Positions 62,445 to 64,000 of a DNA stretch of 64,000 nucleotides are shown in pieces. The DNA comes from Fredinandcohnia onubensis (GTDB lineage: Bacteria; Bacillota; Bacilli; Bacillales; Bacillaceae_L). Location of the stretch: contig NZ_NSEA01000009.1 in the NCBI RefSeq assembly GCF_002734285.1, positions 228,393 through 292,392 of the forward strand. Direction: 5' to 3'. The notes beneath the pieces were generated by a model that saw nothing but the letters and a program-made list of their open reading frames with translations, did not search any database and had not been told where the DNA came from. Each line of letters begins with the position of its first letter. Within the stretch, counting starts at the first letter, position 1. Position numbers and translations under genes: made by a program.

Positions 62445-63926
62445 ATGCAAGGCATTGCTTATTGGATTGATAAAAGAGCAGAATTACATCCAGAGCGTAT
62501 AGCCATAATTACAGAAAAAGAACAGATCTCCTATAAAGTTTTGAAACTAGATGTAGACAAATTAGCTACTTTCTTAAAACAAGATTTATCTATAAAAGCA
62601 GGAGAACGCATTGCGATTTTATCCCATAATAGATATGAATATATTGTTTTATTATTTGCAATAGCAAAACTAGAATGTATCGCTGTCCCTCTTAACACTC
62701 GTTTAACGGAAAATGAGCTTTTATACCAATTAAATGATAGTGGGACAGAGATTCTATTTTTAGAAACTAACTTTAAAAGTACAACTATTTCGTTACAGAA
62801 GAAAAGTAAATTGAGAGAAATAATTCCTATAGAAAACGTAAGGAATCTTGAAGATAGAAATAAGAACATTTCTTTACATATTAATGAAAGCGCTCCCTTT
62901 ATAATTTGTTATACTTCGGGAACAACCGGTAAGCCTAAGGGGGCGGTTTTAACACAGGATAATATGTTTTGGAATGCCATCAATAATTGTACTGCAATTG
63001 ATATCACATCAAATGACCGTTCACTTGTGTTACTTCCACTTTTTCATATTGGTGGAATTGGTTTATTTGCATTTCCGACCCTCTTTACTGGAGGGACCAT
63101 AATTTTACCTGAGGGAAAATTTGATTCGGAGAAGGCTTTATCGTTGATTGAGCAGCATCAAGTGACAATTGTAATGGGCGTTCCTACAATTCATCAGGCC
63201 ATTTTGAATAGTCCTTCTTTTGAAAAGACCAATTTGGAATCTGTACGATGGTTTTATAACGGTGGTGCACCATGTCCTCATGAACTAATTCAGGCTTTTT
63301 TTGATAAGGGGTTACTGTTTGGTCAAGGATTTGGGATGACTGAAACATCACCAACATTGTTTATGCTTTCTAAAGAGGATGCTAAACGGAAAATCGGGTC
63401 TATTGGAAAGCCTGTTATGTTTTGTGATTATAAATTAATAGATTCAGAGGGAGCTATTGTGAAAAGGGGAGATATTGGAGAACTCATTGTCCGTGGTCCA
63501 AATGTAATGAAAGAATACTGGAATAAACCAGAAGCAACAGCTGAAGCTCTTCAGGATGGATGGTTATACACAGGAGATTTAGCAAGGGTCGATGAAGAGG
63601 GATTTTTATATATAGTGGGAAGGAAAAAAGAAATGATTATTTCCGGTGGAGAAAACATTTACCCGTTGGAACTTGAACAAATAATTGGTCAGTTAGCAGA
63701 TGTTGTAGAGGTAGCAGTAGTAGGAGTTGTTGATGTGAAATGGGGAGAAACTCCAGTAGCCTTTGTTGTAAAAAAGATAGAGAGTTTACTAACAGAAGAG
63801 GAAATTATCGAATATTGCAAACTATTTTTGGCTAGATACAAGATTCCCCAAAAGATAGAGTTTATCGAAAAATTACCAAGGAATGCGACAGGGAAAATTC
63901 AGAAGAACCAGCTAGTTAATTCATAA
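62445..63926 (+). CDS. Acyl-CoA synthetase (AMP-forming)
   Basis: A 493-residue acyl-adenylate-forming enzyme. P-loop CYTSGTTGKPKGAVL about residue 154, QGFGMTETSP, hinge YTGDLARVDEEGFLYIVGRKKEMI and catalytic Lys in PRNATGKIQKNQ. It activates a carboxylic acid to its CoA thioester; substrate unknown (fatty acid or aryl acid). AAGGAGGAG ribosome site and ATG start. Coupled with the TetR gene upstream; the last complete gene of the window. Confidence 0.9.
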   Translation: MQGIAYWIDKRAELHPERIAIITEKEQISYKVLKLDVDKLATFLKQDLSIKAGERIAILSHNRYEYIVLLFAIAKLECIAVPLNTRLTENELLYQLNDSGTEILFLETNFKSTTISLQKKSKLREIIPIENVRNLEDRNKNISLHINESAPFIICYTSGTTGKPKGAVLTQDNMFWNAINNCTAIDITSNDRSLVLLPLFHIGGIGLFAFPTLFTGGTIILPEGKFDSEKALSLIEQHQVTIVMGVPTIHQAILNSPSFEKTNLESVRWFYNGGAPCPHELIQAFFDKGLLFGQGFGMTETSPTLFMLSKEDAKRKIGSIGKPVMFCDYKLIDSEGAIVKRGDIGELIVRGPNVMKEYWNKPEATAEALQDGWLYTGDLARVDEEGFLYIVGRKKEMIISGGENIYPLELEQIIGQLADVVEVAVVGVVDVKWGETPVAFVVKKIESLLTEEEIIEYCKLFLARYKIPQKIEFIEKLPRNATGKIQKNQLVNS

Positions 63927-64000
63927 AAAAGGGAAATTTGTATTAACTGGGACAGCAGTTATGATGGTTCATCCGGTAGTGTCAAAAGTTCTATGAAAAC

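Noticed and set aside
63927..64000. Possible 3' end of a minus-strand gene (short open frame ending near 63959)
   Set aside because: Only about 14 codons visible; too little to support a gene or product.

Overview
The window comes from a low-GC, spore-former-type Firmicute of the family Bacillaceae. The right half (about 33.3-62 kb) carries genes in an order close to the Bacillus subtilis yhg/yhf/yhj region: hmoB, pbpF, hemE-hemH-hemY, yhfH, yhfI, lplJ, lcfB, yhfN, comK, yhjD, yhjE and sipV. Several genes absent from that region in B. subtilis (aceBA, a T-box-controlled argS, an alkyltransferase-like gene, a large AAA/TPR/SARP-type regulator) suggest a Neobacillus/Cytobacillus-like bacillus rather than B. 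subtilis itself. This is a judgement from gene content; no database was searched.

The left half (0.35-33.2 kb) is an accessory carboxylate-catabolism region. Block A (0.35-10.9 kb) has a tripartite tricarboxylate transporter (tctC-tctB-tctA) followed by a short-chain dehydrogenase, an iron-type alcohol dehydrogenase and a D-2-hydroxyacid dehydrogenase. It converges on an aconitase, a CcpC-like LysR regulator and an RraA/HMG-aldolase-like gene. Block B (11.1-21.7 kb) has a class II aldolase-like protein, a TIM-barrel isomerase/epimerase, a LeuB/tartrate-dehydrogenase-like enzyme, a DUF1537 acid-sugar kinase, an Asp/Glu-racemase-like protein, a second CcpC-like LysR, an Ldh2-type dehydrogenase, and an aldehyde dehydrogenase flanked by two paralogous MFS transporters. 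Block C (21.8-33.2 kb) has a third CcpC-like LysR, a second tctC, a PrpB-like lyase, PrpF, a second aconitase, convergent tctB-tctA, and a CitST/DctSR-like two-component system.

Block C reads as a self-contained import-and-degrade route for an external tricarboxylate: TctABC uptake, PrpF isomerisation, aconitase hydration, then isocitrate- or methylisocitrate-type cleavage. No methylcitrate synthase is present, so 2-methylcitrate or trans-aconitate from outside the cell are the most natural substrates. Both block C promoters share one composite control element: an 18-bp direct repeat TGAAC-N4-TGAACAAAA, exactly 30 bp, then a perfect CcpA cre site. The repeat is the best candidate for the response-regulator site. 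Block A tctC also has a near-perfect cre. Hairpins after both tctC genes and after prpF suggest differential expression within the operons.

The right half is mostly housekeeping: haem synthesis and breakdown, cell-wall synthesis, lipoylation, fatty-acid activation (lcfB with a perfect FadR operator), arginyl-tRNA synthetase under a T-box, the glyoxylate shunt (aceB-aceA), competence (comK), peptidases, signal peptidase, and a terminal regulator/TetR/acyl-CoA ligase group. I saw no tRNA or rRNA gene, insertion sequence, integrase or CRISPR array.
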